Assembly (NCBI GenBank): GCA_030549495.1
Contig: JAUIRK010001009.1
Location: forward strand, 310,001 to 374,000
Source of the DNA: Nectonema munidae
Lineage: Eukaryota > Nematomorpha > Nectonematoida > Nectonematidae
Reading direction: 5' to 3'
Length of the DNA stretch: 64,000 nucleotides
Made by a program: the position numbers and the translations under genes. The notes beneath the pieces were generated by a model. It was not told the origin of the DNA. It worked only from the letters and a program-made list of their open reading frames with translations, and did no database searches. Positions 36,501 to 47,748 of this stretch are shown here, piece after piece; position 1 is the stretch's first letter; every line of letters begins with the position of its first letter.

Positions 36501-37296
36501 TTTTGGATGACATCACAAATCACATGAATGATGTAAACTGAATGAATAACAGCATTTCAAAGAATTGTCATTGTTTAAAACACAATTTGAAAAGTGAAAC
36601 TTCTCTCACTTTCAGAATTTTCGAGAGTTTTGCGCTGAAAATGTGGAACACGTTAATCTCGAGTTTCACAAAAACATTCTTTATAGCTTACATACAAACT
36701 TTTCCCAGCAATTTGCTGATCTTGACAAAATAAAAAATGACATTCCTCTCTTTGAAAATGCCTTTAACTGTTTTAACTTTAAAAAAATATTGACATGCCA
36801 GCAGATCTACAACTTGAGCTAATCGATTTACAAGCTTCTACTTTGTTGAAAGAGAAGGTATTCTTAAATTTTACAAATCTTTACCTGATGATGAGTTTTT
36901 TCATTTAAAAAAGTTTCAGACAGGTATGGCTACAGTTTTTGGAACAAGGTACAAATGTGAGCAAACTTTTTCGAAAATGAAGTCAACGCATCCAACAAGA
37001 TTAAAAAAACTGACGACTACTTGAAGGCAATTCTTATGATTGGATGTATCAATTTTAAAGATGGCATTAACAGTATTTTGAAAACCAAACACCAGTTTCA
37101 TAAATCTCATTAACTTGTTTCTACTTTATTCTTTTTTATACATATTTTTTGTTTTTACACATCTATAAAAAAGCCGCATAACTGTCTATGTTTTGGTAGC
37201 ATATAGTGTGATATGTATCAAAAAGTATTTATCCGGCCTGTGATTAACATTCCTTTAGGTCTGTGGCCCTTTTTAAAAAAACTTTGATGATCCCTG
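33520..37296 (+). mobile_element. hAT element, GTF2IRD2-like, broken
   Basis: Ends CAGGGGTCACCAAACT and, inverted, CAGGGATCATCAAAGT agree at 13 of 16. Coding remnants on the plus strand at about 35517-37110 follow GTF2IRD2/FAM200-type hAT proteins in order: a finger region (HYEIKHLSTHSKLHGKQLSE), SKSHMP/HICPEKA, SIAIDES, IIEELASVCSMHRTTAGEDI, VDGVPNMVGIKGLVGHIQTK, LFIHCIIHQQALCAKL, and a C-terminal TRYKCEQTFSKMKSTHPTRL block. Frames change several times and include stops, so it is not functional. The left 1.9 kb is noncoding. No clear 8-bp duplication was found (CCTTAGAT against CCTACATT). Confidence 0.8.
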
Positions 37297-37518
37297 CCTA
37301 CATTCTAACTGCCCCTGATGATACCGTTTATTCTTAGAAACTAACTCAAGCAAATAGAGCTAGACCACTGGCAAGAAACACTAGTTGCTGTTTTTTCTTA
37401 TTGTGTAATAAAGTTACAAAGGCTCATCACAAAAAAAGAAAGGTAACTAGCATCCAATGTATTTATTGTAACTGAATATCGTTGAAGGCTTGAAAACTAA
37501 AAACTTTATAAAATTTGA

Positions 37519-38058
37519 AATCATTGGTACTGGGCGAGATTCAATGACGAAGATATATTTTTCAATCAGTTATTTGATAAATTGTCTGAACTTTTTCAAT
37601 TTTACGTTGCAAAATTTCAATTTCTATTCGAAGAAATAATACTTATAATAGTATTGTCAAATAAAGGTATTTTTCTAAAAAGCAATCAACACATATTCTT
37701 ACTGTTACGTTCTTGTAAAAAATTTGGATGGAAAAATCATATTTATTCAGATTACAAAAAAAAATTGCTAATTAGAGAGGGAAGGGTCAAAGTTTCCAAA
37801 ATTTTAGCACACCTTTTATGTAAAGCCCATTATTCATTGTTGTCCAGAAATCACACATTAGATTGGTCTCTAATTTTTGTTGCATACATTAGTTTAATGT
37901 TTGTCTTTATTTGTATCGCGCAATCTTTTATAATGAATATTTCCGTTCTAAAAAATGCATACATCTCTACTCTATTTTGTAATATTGCTTGCATGCTCCT
38001 GTATGACCTCTTCTTAAAGAATTCTAAAAATGAGTCCGTTTTTTACATTTACAACTAA
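37519..38058 (+). CDS. unrecognised open frame, about 180 codons
   Basis: Open without a stop from about 37519; the first in-frame ATG is well inside, so if real it is an exon rather than a whole gene. It begins NHWYWARFNDEDIFFNQLF, then KLSELFQFYV. The middle is lysine-rich and the C-terminal part has hydrophobic stretches that could be membrane segments (SLIFVAYISLMFVFICIAQS). The early part faintly recalls piggyBac transposases, but no catalytic block follows. Its length is unusual for such AT-rich DNA but not impossible by chance. No function is proposed. Confidence 0.25.
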   Translation, partial: NHWYWARFNDEDIFFNQLFDKLSELFQFYVAKFQFLFEEIILIIVLSNKGIFLKSNQHIFLLLRSCKKFGWKNHIYSDYKKKLLIREGRVKVSKILAHLLCKAHYSLLSRNHTLDWSLIFVAYISLMFVFICIAQSFIMNISVLKNAYISTLFCNIACMLLYDLFLKNSKNESVFYIYN

Positions 38059-38265
38059 GTAATATAGTTAGAAAATGAAAACGTTAATAAGTTTGTAAGA
38101 TCGATACAAAGTTTTGTTAATGGTCTATAAGTCTGCTAGTTTTTATTTAATTCTGTGTAATTTACAATATATCATTTCGAAAGCAAGTACACAAAATTGA
38201 ATTGGTTTGGGTAAAAAAATTTATCGAGGCAGTGGAATTTAAATGACACGAGACTTACTGAGTAG

Positions 38266-38498
38266 CAGTGGCGGATCTCGAAATTTTTAATAGGGAGCCG
38301 ATATCTATTTAATTTTTTTGCAATTTAGCTAAAAGTCTTCAGAGAATACGACATCTGTATTATGTCTTTTAGAATCACTAATTACCTGTTTTCATATTTT
38401 TTACATTTTGCCATGAAAAAAAAATATATTTTATACATGTAAGGGTAATTTTCGAAGCCATTTTTCATGGGGGGGGGCTGAGCTTGGATCAACCACTG
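38266..38498. mobile_element. 233-bp hAT MITE with perfect target duplication
   Basis: Starts CAGTGGCGGATCTCG and ends GGATCAACCACTG (inverted CAGTGGTTGATCC). Flanked by identical 8-mers CTGAGTAG at 38258-38265 and 38499-38506. A run of G lies near the right end. No coding capacity. Confidence 0.88.
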
Positions 38499-38506
38499 CT
38501 GAGTAG

Positions 38507-41500
38507 GCTTAACCGATATCGATAAGAATATTTTTTAGTATATAATTTTGTATGAAAACTGATTATTCATATTTGAGAATGGACGTGAAACTTCATTTTT
38601 TAAATCCATGAGCAAAATGCGGCTTTTATTATTGTTCTAATTCTTTTTAAAACTAAACAAGGTCTTGGTTTATTAAGCTTTTGATTAGGAGCTATATTTT
38701 AAAATCTTTTTGTTGTATGCTTGTAGAATGTTCAAGGCATTAATATTCATTCCATTTTTTGTACTCCATCTACTCCAATCATTTCAGGCTTTTTCCTTCG
38801 ACTCCTCCTCTCATGCTTTCCAAAAGGAAATCTATAATCTGATTATATGAATCTTTTTTAGTCATTAACGGACATCTATGAAGTCTATTTCCTTAAATTG
38901 TTTCTAGCTTTCATCAAATCATATGAACTAAAAAAATTAAATATAAGTAGTTTCAATCACTTTGAATAAAAAATTAACAACCCTACTATCTAGATATATT
39001 GAAAATAATCGAGACATTAATTGTAAAATTTTAATCAAAGTTGAGAATTTAATTCAAATTTTCAACTTCAAAATTTTGTTATCCTATTGAAGATAATTTT
39101 TTCCTTATGATATGAAAATTGTATTTTATTTTTGAATCAGATAAGACATAGTTATAGAGGAATTTAAGGATTTACAGTAAAGAACGGCAAACAGTTGTGC
39201 GGCGTTATTGCTCTAAGGAAAGTACTTCCGTGGTTCATATTCTTTTACAAAGTTACCGAGTTGGGTCGTTTGTTTTTCTCTCACCATAGAAATAAAAGTA
39301 CACTAGGTTTTTTTAGTTTGCATTTCTTTAAAACAATGATCTTCAACATGACCAAGAGCTCCATTTTGATACAATCTGCATTGGTGGAAATCACGATCAT
39401 TCGGGACATATAAGACAGAAGTAGGGTTGAAGGGAGGGCAAGCAGTTACCCCGTTACTGTTTTTAATGTATTTTTATTCCTTCTTTTAAATTTGAACTAT
39501 TGAAATTGTTTCTTTAGATACATATACCGTACTAACTTTTGTCGAGATGACAAGAAATCTCTAATCAGAAAGATCCATGACCATTTTTATAGTTTTTTTC
39601 TGATTTGTGGACTGCAAATAAAGCTGTTACATTAGATGAGTGATTGGTCAGTTTCAGAGGAGGCTGCAATTTAAAAATATATGACCCTAAATAACTGCCA
39701 ACTATCCTTTAAAATTTTACCATTTCAATCGTGCAAAAAGCTCCATTACATAAAGCCAGAAATATACATTTAAAGTCTTGTGATCGAACCTAAGATGGCG
39801 CTTCAAATATCATGGAAAAACAAGCGTTGCTGCAAAGATAACAGAAATAGCTTTAATACAACATTGTCATTAACCTTGAGTGAAAAAAAATGGACAGAAA
39901 ATTGTAAACTTTTGAGTATTCTTATAAAGTACTCTACAAAAACGTTTTACATCATCTATTCTCAGTTGTCTTAAAGATTTAACTGTAGTAGGCAATAAAT
40001 TTGTATCAAAGCACAAAGAACGCTATTTACACGTTGGAAAATTTATTTCAAATGACTTTGTTTAAAAGTAGAATCATTTTTTTATACGACAATCTTGATT
40101 TTTACTTTACTTTTATTTCTCAATTTAAAAATGGCGATATAGATGCTTAACTAATATCAAAAAAACAAACATTTTTTCTTAAATTTAGTAACCGATTGAC
40201 TTTCATTTAATTGACAATGGATTCGTCCCGATGCTACAACTGAAACATTTATGACTAATGGAAAATATCACTTTATATCTTGAATCAATTTGGTTTCAAC
40301 TTTTTCATTCCATACACGACTTCTGGCAATTTTAGTTTCTAGTTTTGCATCATATATAATAGTTTATAAATATTGCAGTTCTATATTTAAAAAGAAAAGT
40401 AAAACACTTAATTACTTTTAATGATTAATTTTTTTATAAGTAGAGTCTGTAATCAATATAGGCGACGCATCAATTTCTTTATTTAAAAAAAAAGGTTTAA
40501 AACTTAAAGCGTCAGAAACGATAGGCACACATAAATCAGGTTCGTTTGACCAATAATCATTTTCTGGTGTCAAAAGAGTGACATCCATCTCGAAGGTACT
40601 TTAAAAAGATCTGGATACTCATAAGCTCATTTGACAATTCCTCATAAAAATTTACCAATTTCAACCTGGTATTTGGTTAAGTTTTTACGTTGCACTATAA
40701 TAAACTTCCCATATCTCGAAGATGTGATTAAAAAGCATCATGGATCCATCATCAGGAATATTTTCACTATCACTATCTTAATCAAGATTAGCAGAAACAG
40801 AAAGAATATAAAATGTTTTTACATCTTATATAATTGTGTATTTGGTTAAGCTTTTTAGATTGAATCTAATGAGTTAGCTGAAAGCTTCCATTTATAAATA
40901 TTGGATTATAAAAATATATTTCATAAAATCAATCAATACAATTGATATTTTTCACTATCACTATCTTAATGCAAGATTAGCAAGATTTATTAAAAACATT
41001 TAAAAAATCGATAGCAAAAAAATAAGTTTTGAGTTTTAAAAATATTTTTATTTAGCAAATTAAACTTTTCAGGTTTTTTTTATAAGAAACACATCAAATG
41101 ACAAAATCTTTAATAATGTTCTCACAACACAAAAAGTTAGACGCAGGCTGAAATATGTGTAACAGAATATGAGCTTTTAGAAAGCCTCTCAACTAAAATT
41201 TTAAAAATATAAAATATCGTTGAGATTTCGTATATATAATTACTCAATAAGAAAGCAAAACTTATCAACTGAGAGATGATAAATTTGACATGTAACATTA
41301 AATTTATTATGAAAAATTGATAAAATCTTATATTTTAAACTTAAACAAGTTAAGTTATGACATGAGTATATTGACTGCAAAAGCACAAATACAAATATTC
41401 ACACCATAAAAAATTGGGTTAGTGAGTATATAGACTACAATAGATTATTCCAGCAGCCACCATAAGCCTTTCACCAAATCATAGTATAAAATAATTCAAT

Positions 41501-41824
41501 TGTAACGGTTTGAGGATGAGATCTAATTTTAAAGTACAATGCAAAAATCTTTGATAAAATTTCAATTCATTCATATTTCTTCAGATTACTGAGTCTACTT
41601 TAAGAAAAAATCATAATATATAATACAAAAGCCAAATGATTCACAACGATGACTAAAAAATTACAAGAAATATTTTGTAAAAAAAAAAAAATTCCCACAT
41701 TTTCCATTATTGATGAGCTTAATATAAAAATGCACGAGAGAAGATTGATAAAAACTAAAAATTTCTGAGAAAAAATATTGAACAAAACAAAATAAAAAAA
41801 CTAATCTAAAATTTTAAAAAGAAC
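38507..41824. other. spacer without recognised features
   Basis: AT-rich. A short local duplication (TTTTCACTATCACTATCTTA at about 40763 and 40950) is the only structure noted. Open frames here are short and motif-free. Confidence 0.5.
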
Positions 41825-41830
41825 TTTATT
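41825..41830 (-). terminator. likely poly(A) signal of the hnRNP gene
   Basis: AATAAA on the minus strand about 270 nt after the stop codon. Confidence 0.5.
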
Positions 41831-42017
41831 TTCATAAGTTATACCTATACAAAGAGACACTATCACTAAATTATAAAATTCCTTTAGCTGCCTAGATTTA
41901 TTCTAGATTAAATAAATTGGGGTTTCTAGCTATAGAGGAATCGGAGTGTTTAGATTAGAAGTTGAATAGTAGGCTTAACGCAAACATTTAGAATTACAAA
42001 CTATTTGATTCACTAAC

Positions 42018-42088
42018 CTAAAAGAAAAGAACAATCTTATTAGATATCTAACTAATTTATAAATAATTAAATAGAAGGTGAACCTTAC
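42018..42088 (-). other. probable intron in the 3' UTR of the hnRNP gene
   Basis: Twelve nt after the stop codon comes GTAAGG (donor at 42088); a pyrimidine-rich tract and TAG end at 42018. Splicing here is inferred from the sites alone. Confidence 0.5.
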
Positions 42089-42099
42089 TTAAAGATGGT

Positions 42100-43607
42100 T
42101 TAGTAACCATATCCACCAGAAGCAAAATTGCCTAAAAGATTATACATTAAAACTTTTATTTAAAAATCAATGTTAAATTACCATAATTTTTTGAATATGG
42201 TTTGCTTCCCTTATTCATGTAAGATTTTTTCATTACTCCTCCAGCCATATCACGATTATCATAATAGTCTAAAATAATTAAGAATTAGCAAAAAAGAAAT
42301 TGTAGTATTTAAATAATAACACTATTTATAATTTTTTTCATAAAACCAAAAATAATGTATATATATCACTGAAAAGAACGATGATCAAAAGAGATATGCA
42401 TTTTAAGGTTATAAAACGTGTCAAAAAATTTTAAATAATTGTTAAATAATTGTTCAAAGTGGTAAAATATATTGCAAATAAATTGTTTCTGTTTGCGAAA
42501 TGAAGTATCTCAATACAACATATTAGAAAAACAGAATAATGATTTTTGTCCTCCTTTTGTGATAAATTATTTAAAATTATGAAGACAAATATTAGATATT
42601 ATGAAAAACGTAAAAAATCAAACCTCCTCCCATAGAAGAGTCCATCATACCGCCCATGGGATATCCCCCTCCCATGCCACCGCCATAGCCACCCATCATC
42701 ATACTCATTGGACTTCCCATACCACCACTGTAATCATATCCACCCATCATACCCCCCATAGGACTACTATCATTCGAATATCCTCCATTACCACGCATGG
42801 GATAATTCATGTTTAGTCCTCCTCTTCCACCACGGAATCCACCAGCTAAAAATTCAAATTAGATAGATACACACATACTAAAAAAATAATTATGCTCACA
42901 ATTAAATCTTTTGGCATCTTTAGGACTTCCCATGCCCATCTTTATTTTTTGCATATCATCTCTGTTTAGGGCTTTTTTTACAACAATTTTACAGTCGTTT
43001 ATAATATGGGGTTTATAGACTAAAATGTAAGAGTTTAAGAACTAGGAAAAATATTGAATTAATAAAATTACTTAATGATTTGTCGACAGCATCATTATCA
43101 TCAAATGAAAGAAAAGCAAATCCCTTTTTATTATTATCTGAATCTCTAATTATGTCACATTCCACAACATTGCCATACTGAGAGAAGTGTTCTTTTAAAC
43201 TATTTTCTTCGATGTCAGTATCCTTAAGACCAGTAATATACAACTTTTTCGTCTTAAAAAACATCTCGGATTTATCTCCATCCTAAATAAAAAGAATATA
43301 ATTTACAAAATTAAATACATATACTAACTACTTGTCTTGGAACGGCCCTCTTAGGATCGACTTGTCGTCCATCGATTTTATGAGGTCTGTTTTTCTGGGC
43401 TAGATCAACAGATTCTGCCTCTTTATATGTAATAAACCCGAATCCACGTGATTTTGTTGAACCATTATGCTTCATAACAACACAATCAATGACTTCCCCC
43501 CATTGCGAATAAAATTCTTTTAGAGTATCTTCATCAGTTTTTAGGTGAAGACCACCAATAAAGATTTTTCTTTTGCTTTCAGGGATTTCGTTGTCGTTAA
43601 AATTTTC
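42100..43607 (-). CDS. hnRNP A/B-type RNA-binding protein, six exons, first exon missing
   Basis: Binds RNA through two RRMs and takes part in pre-mRNA splicing, export and translation control, judging from the family. Exons: 43607-43332, 43282-43072, 43019-42900, 42845-42624, 42268-42182 and 42131-42100, with GT-AG introns and phases 0, 1, 1, 1, 1. The 315 residues seen begin with ENFNDNEIPESKRK. RRM1 has RNP2 KIFIGGL (residues 14-20) and RNP1 SRGFGFITY. RRM2 has RNP2 LYITGL (106-111) and RNP1 KKGFAFLSF. Then come KPHIINDCKIVVKKAL, GGFRGGRGG, a Gly/Met/Tyr-rich tail and the end GNFASGGYGY. The tail is unusually methionine-rich (MMGGY, MSMMMGGY). The start codon must lie in an exon above 43609 that I could not find. 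Related to Hrb87F, Squid and hnRNP A1, but I do not name an orthologue. Confidence 0.94.
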
Positions 43608-43609
43608 CT

Positions 43610-45479
43610 AAGTTAATAAAAATATTTATAAAATAAAGTAAAGAATTCATAAAATATCTAGTTTAAAATATATGACTTTTATTACTCTTATTTTTTGATT
43701 AACTTATTTTTAATATGATTGAAATCACCAATGACAAAGAAAATGGTAGGAATTAGAGATAACGAAAATATAGGATAGAGATTTAGGCACTCTAATTATA
43801 TCCTTTTTTAGATTTAGCCGTTAATAAAAAAAATTTATGGTTACGGGCTTACATATTAGATTGACAAGGCTCTAGAGGCATTATATATGCATACAGAGGC
43901 GCGCCAAGATACTATGTGTTTATTTGTAAAAATGAATATCTTAGTTTTTCAAATGACATCAAATTGTGCATTAAGGTTTGTCCTAAAATTATTAACCTTC
44001 ATTTCAGGGCATAGATAGTAAATGCCTCATCAATTTATATTTATATACTGAAGTACAACTTAACATGGAGTTTATTATCTTTTTCTTAACCAAGGATTTA
44101 GAATAGCACTTTTTGAACATTAAATGGCAATCACCCATGTTATTGCTCTAATGCACAATTATGAGAAGAAACATTAATACATGGTGCATTACGCGTTTGT
44201 GGACGCAGGGAATTCTTATCATAATTACGCTTCACCACAATTTGAGCACGCGTAAATGGTTTATTAAAAAATAATTGAAATTTTGATTGACGGAACAGTA
44301 AAGTAAAACATTACACTCTCACATATTCTAAAAGTATATTTTACTCATTAGTTTATTGCGTTTAGGGTTATTTTCAAGCGGTGCTTCGGCCTTTAATAAT
44401 CCCTCAAACGAATATTAGAACATTTCACTGCATTAGAATCATTTTTACTGAATTTATACCATACTCTCATAATCGTGTAAACTACATTAATTTGTTGCAA
44501 TATTTTTTTGAAATAAAGTACTATTCATATAAATAACTAGAACCATCAAAAAGACCGAATCTTGGGTGAGATCATGATAAAATTACTCAAATGAAATTGC
44601 TAAAGCTTTGCCTTTTTAGAGATTTTAAATAAGAGCGAATAAAGTATGGTGTTTTTCACGTAAAACTTCAGCATTGACGAGTCTATGGCTACATATTTTT
44701 GTCGGCATAGTTGCAAGCAATTCATCAAGAATAAACTAATTCATTTTGGTTTCAAATCTAAACTCGTTTAGCAAGGTGGAAATATATTTACACCTCAATA
44801 ATTTTGATAAATCAATTGTCAAAAAACATTACAGCAACAGAAACTGTAAAAGAAAACAAAACGAAGATGTCCCTTTTCTAATAAGATTTTGTTGATAACT
44901 AAAATCCACTTGTAATAAAAATATAGCAATATAATTGAAGTTATGAAAAAATGTAATATGGAATAGTTTTGACATTTTTGGTGAGAAACATTTTTTATTC
45001 AACCTAAGTTATATCACCGCTCATTATTACTATAGTAAAATTAATTTAACAAAATAAGGCGTGAAAGTTAATATTTTTGGAAGAAACTAGAAAATGGACC
45101 AAAGTTTTTCGAAAATAAAATGGTTATATTCTAAACTTTATTAAAAAATCAATTAAATAAATTTTTGATTTTCATCGTTGAGGTTCATGCACACTATAAA
45201 ATAGCTTAACATAAATTTAGGATGAGTAATTATTATTACTGTTTACTAGTAGGTGTAAGGTACGAAATGACAAATCAATGATCATAAAACAGAATAAGCT
45301 CTACTTTTTATACTACTTATCTCTATATAATGTTATCATAGAATTAAGACACGCTCCGATGTACATGTACATCCTATCACATGATGTATCTCTTATACTT
45401 TAAAACAATAGCACAGGTTTTGTAAATACTCATTTATTTTCTCTAATATACATATAGGGTATACCAACATAAAACGTCT
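43610..45479. other. upstream region of the hnRNP gene
   Basis: Should hold the first exon and promoter of the hnRNP gene; neither could be pinned down. At about 44150-44265 lies a segment about 80% identical to parts of the 260-bp units at 53.7-54.2 kb (landmarks GCATTACGCGTTTGTG and ACGCTTCACCACA). Confidence 0.5.
44150..44265 (-). repeat. diverged copy of the R260 core
   Basis: Matches the GC-richer 115 bp of the tandem unit at 53665-54190. Read on the minus strand, it and the unit at 54060-54180 both give an open peptide with DKNSLR, QTRNA and SSH in common. It may be an exon-derived or coding repeat, but the third copy has a stop. Confidence 0.6.
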
Positions 45480-45702
45480 ATGTATTGTTTAGTTGAACGC
45501 GGGTCAACTTTAGTTTCATCTCCAACCTGTATACTATGATGGTATCTATTCCATGTACAAATGAGTAGGGAGACATTGTTCAACTTTCTGTTCATATTTT
45601 GCTAGATGTAAGATTTGATATACATCATTCGGTGAGATGATGCTACATAAGTCATTACCTATATACCTGTATACTACAGTGGTTCATCTCAAATGTATAT
45701 AC

Positions 45703-46154
45703 CAATGGTTCCCAACCGGGGGTCTATGGAAGAATTTGAAGGGGTCCATGGAAATTCTACTTAAAACTACTTATGCTGAATCTCCTTTAATATACTTCTA
45801 TTTTCCAAATCAATATAAATATATATATTTAGAGCTTTTTTAAATAAATATTTTCTTCTCTTTTCCAAAGTTTTATATTTTAAATGTTTATATATGCTTT
45901 TTATTAGTTACAATATTTTTGAAAAATTTATATTTTAATTGAAAAAAAATTTTTATTCACATTTTATGTCAGGCTTTACGATTTTTCTGATTTCATATGA
46001 ATAAGCATACGATTTAATCAGATGACTACAATCATTTTTTGCATAAAAATCTTTGATTAATTTTGTTGGCTCAAACTATTCAGTTATAGGGGTCCACAGG
46101 TAAAAAAAGTGACTAAAAAAGGGGGAACAGGATAAAAAAGGTTGGGAACCACTG
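45703..46154. mobile_element. 452-bp hAT MITE
   Basis: Left end CAATGGTTCCCAACC, inverted right end CAGTGGTTCCCAACC (14 of 15 agree). Flanking 8-mers GTATATAC (45695-45702) and GTCTATAC (46155-46162) agree at 7 of 8. It is inserted in foldback copy 2. Confidence 0.87.
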
Positions 46155-46259
46155 GTCTATACATTTCCATCACAGCTTTGATTTCACATTCCATTATGCC
46201 TTTCTTCCTTAATGCCCACCAAATTACCCCTCTAGGAATACCTCTTTCTCAAATTCTAA

Positions 46260-47300
46260 GAACAGTATGAACAACTCCTTTTCCGTGTTTATATGCTTTT
46301 CCATCAGCTGACGAACGCCAAAATAGCTTCAATCGTATTTTTGTTGGGCATGAACCCCATTTGAGTCTCGCTGATGTTGACTCTGCTTCTTATTCTTTTC
46401 TCAAAAACTTGCTCTATCACTTTCATTGAGTGTTCGACCAATTTGATACTTCTGTAATTATGACACTCTTTGTAATCGCCTTTGCCATTGTATATTCGTA
46501 TCAAAAAGCTTTTTCTAAAAACTTTCTGACATCATTTTTCCTTGTAGCATGTCATTACCTACTCTGGACAGTTCATTTTCTAATTTGCAGAGCTGTAGAG
46601 CTTCTATCGGTACACCACTCGGGTCAGGTGCCTTATTCTTCTTCATTTTAACAAAGCTTGTTCGACTTTATCGAAAGTAATTTTATAAACGGGTCCTTCA
46701 TTTGGCTCAGCTTGCAACTTTTTGTTCCATACATTTTCTTTATTCAACTGATCTTCACAATAATCTTTCCATAGATCTAACCCATCAGGCAAGGGTAATT
46801 TCAATTCACCACTTTGATTTTTCATGCAGCGATTTCCTATAACATCTTTTGTCTATAGCGCTTGTTCTGGCCATGCGAAACACGTCTCATCATAGCGCTT
46901 GTTCTGGCCATGCGAAACACGTCTCATCATATTTTCTATTTTCATCTCTTCAAACTTTTTACTTCATCACTGGCTTCATCGTGCATCACTTTTGCAATTT
47001 CCTTCTTTGTGTTGTTCCTATGGAACACATATAACTTCCTGGCTTCTTCAGTTTTCTCTTCTCCATAAAAGATATTTTTCTTTCTTTTCTTTCACAGGGT
47101 TTTGACTCGATTTTACCACCACGTTGCTTTGCTTACACATTTTTTTGATTTCCACAAACTTCGCTTATGATTTAATCCCATTCAGCACTTTTGTCAACGC
47201 ATCATTTGGCCCTTTCAATCATCGCTTCTTGTACTTTAGCATCTTTCAACTTCCATGTCTTAATCACACTTCTTTTCATTTTTTGATTGCTTCGTAGATT
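46260..47300 (-). mobile_element. RTE-like LINE fragment
   Basis: Minus-strand frames in order: VIKTWKLKDAKVQEAMIERA, GLDLWKDYCEDQLNKENVW, EGPVYKITFDKVEQALLK, NGKGDYKECHNYRSIKLVEH, SMKVIEQVFEKRIRSRVN, ETQMGFMPNKNTIEAILAF. These are the linker and N-terminal fingers of a non-LTR reverse transcriptase of the same kind as at 31.1 kb. A 37-bp direct duplication (GCGCTTGTTCTGGCCATGCG at 46858 and 46895) lies within. The 3' half of the reverse transcriptase is absent and stops occur. Confidence 0.8.
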
Positions 47301-47748
47301 TTTCATTATGACATCGATTATCAAAAGGAGGTGTTGTGATTGGATTATTAATCTCCAGTCAGTTCATATTTTGCGAGATGTAAGATTTGATATACCTCAT
47401 TCGAGCGGAAGATGTTACATGTTATTAGCTATATTTTTAGCTCCCGTTACTTTAAGAATAGAAATATAAACCTAGTCAAATTATGCATATACGAAACTAA
47501 AAGTAAGAGGAGCCAACGATATATTTAAAGAGAATAAATATTTCTTGATTTGAACATTTTTCGATTATTTGACAAAAATATTATTTAAAATCGTACAAAT
47601 TGCAAAATATAGGTAATAATTTTTGTAACATTGTATGAGGTAGCAAAATATAAACAGAAAGTTTTATATTTTTTTATTTTTAAGGAATATTTTTAGTTTC
47701 TTTGATTACAAAATATTATTTTGACCATTTGAGAAATATATTATTTAA

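Larger units (their letters stand above)
45485..47744. mobile_element. foldback element F1, copy 2, interrupted
   Basis: The left part (45485-45702) matches the left arm of the palindrome at 55492-57347: TTGAACGCGGGT, CATCTCCAACCTGTATACTA, CATGTACAAAT, GTTCAACTTTCTGTTCA and GATGCTACATAAG. The right part (47335-47744) matches its centre and right arm: CATACGAAACTAAAAGTAAG, GCCAACGATATATTTAAA, GTATGAGGTAGCAAAATAT. Between them lie a MITE (45703-46154) and a LINE fragment (46260-47300). A piggyBac element abuts at 47749. Confidence 0.7.

Noticed and set aside
39195-39413. 72-codon frame in a feature-free spacer
   Set aside because: No family likeness and no splice or repeat support.
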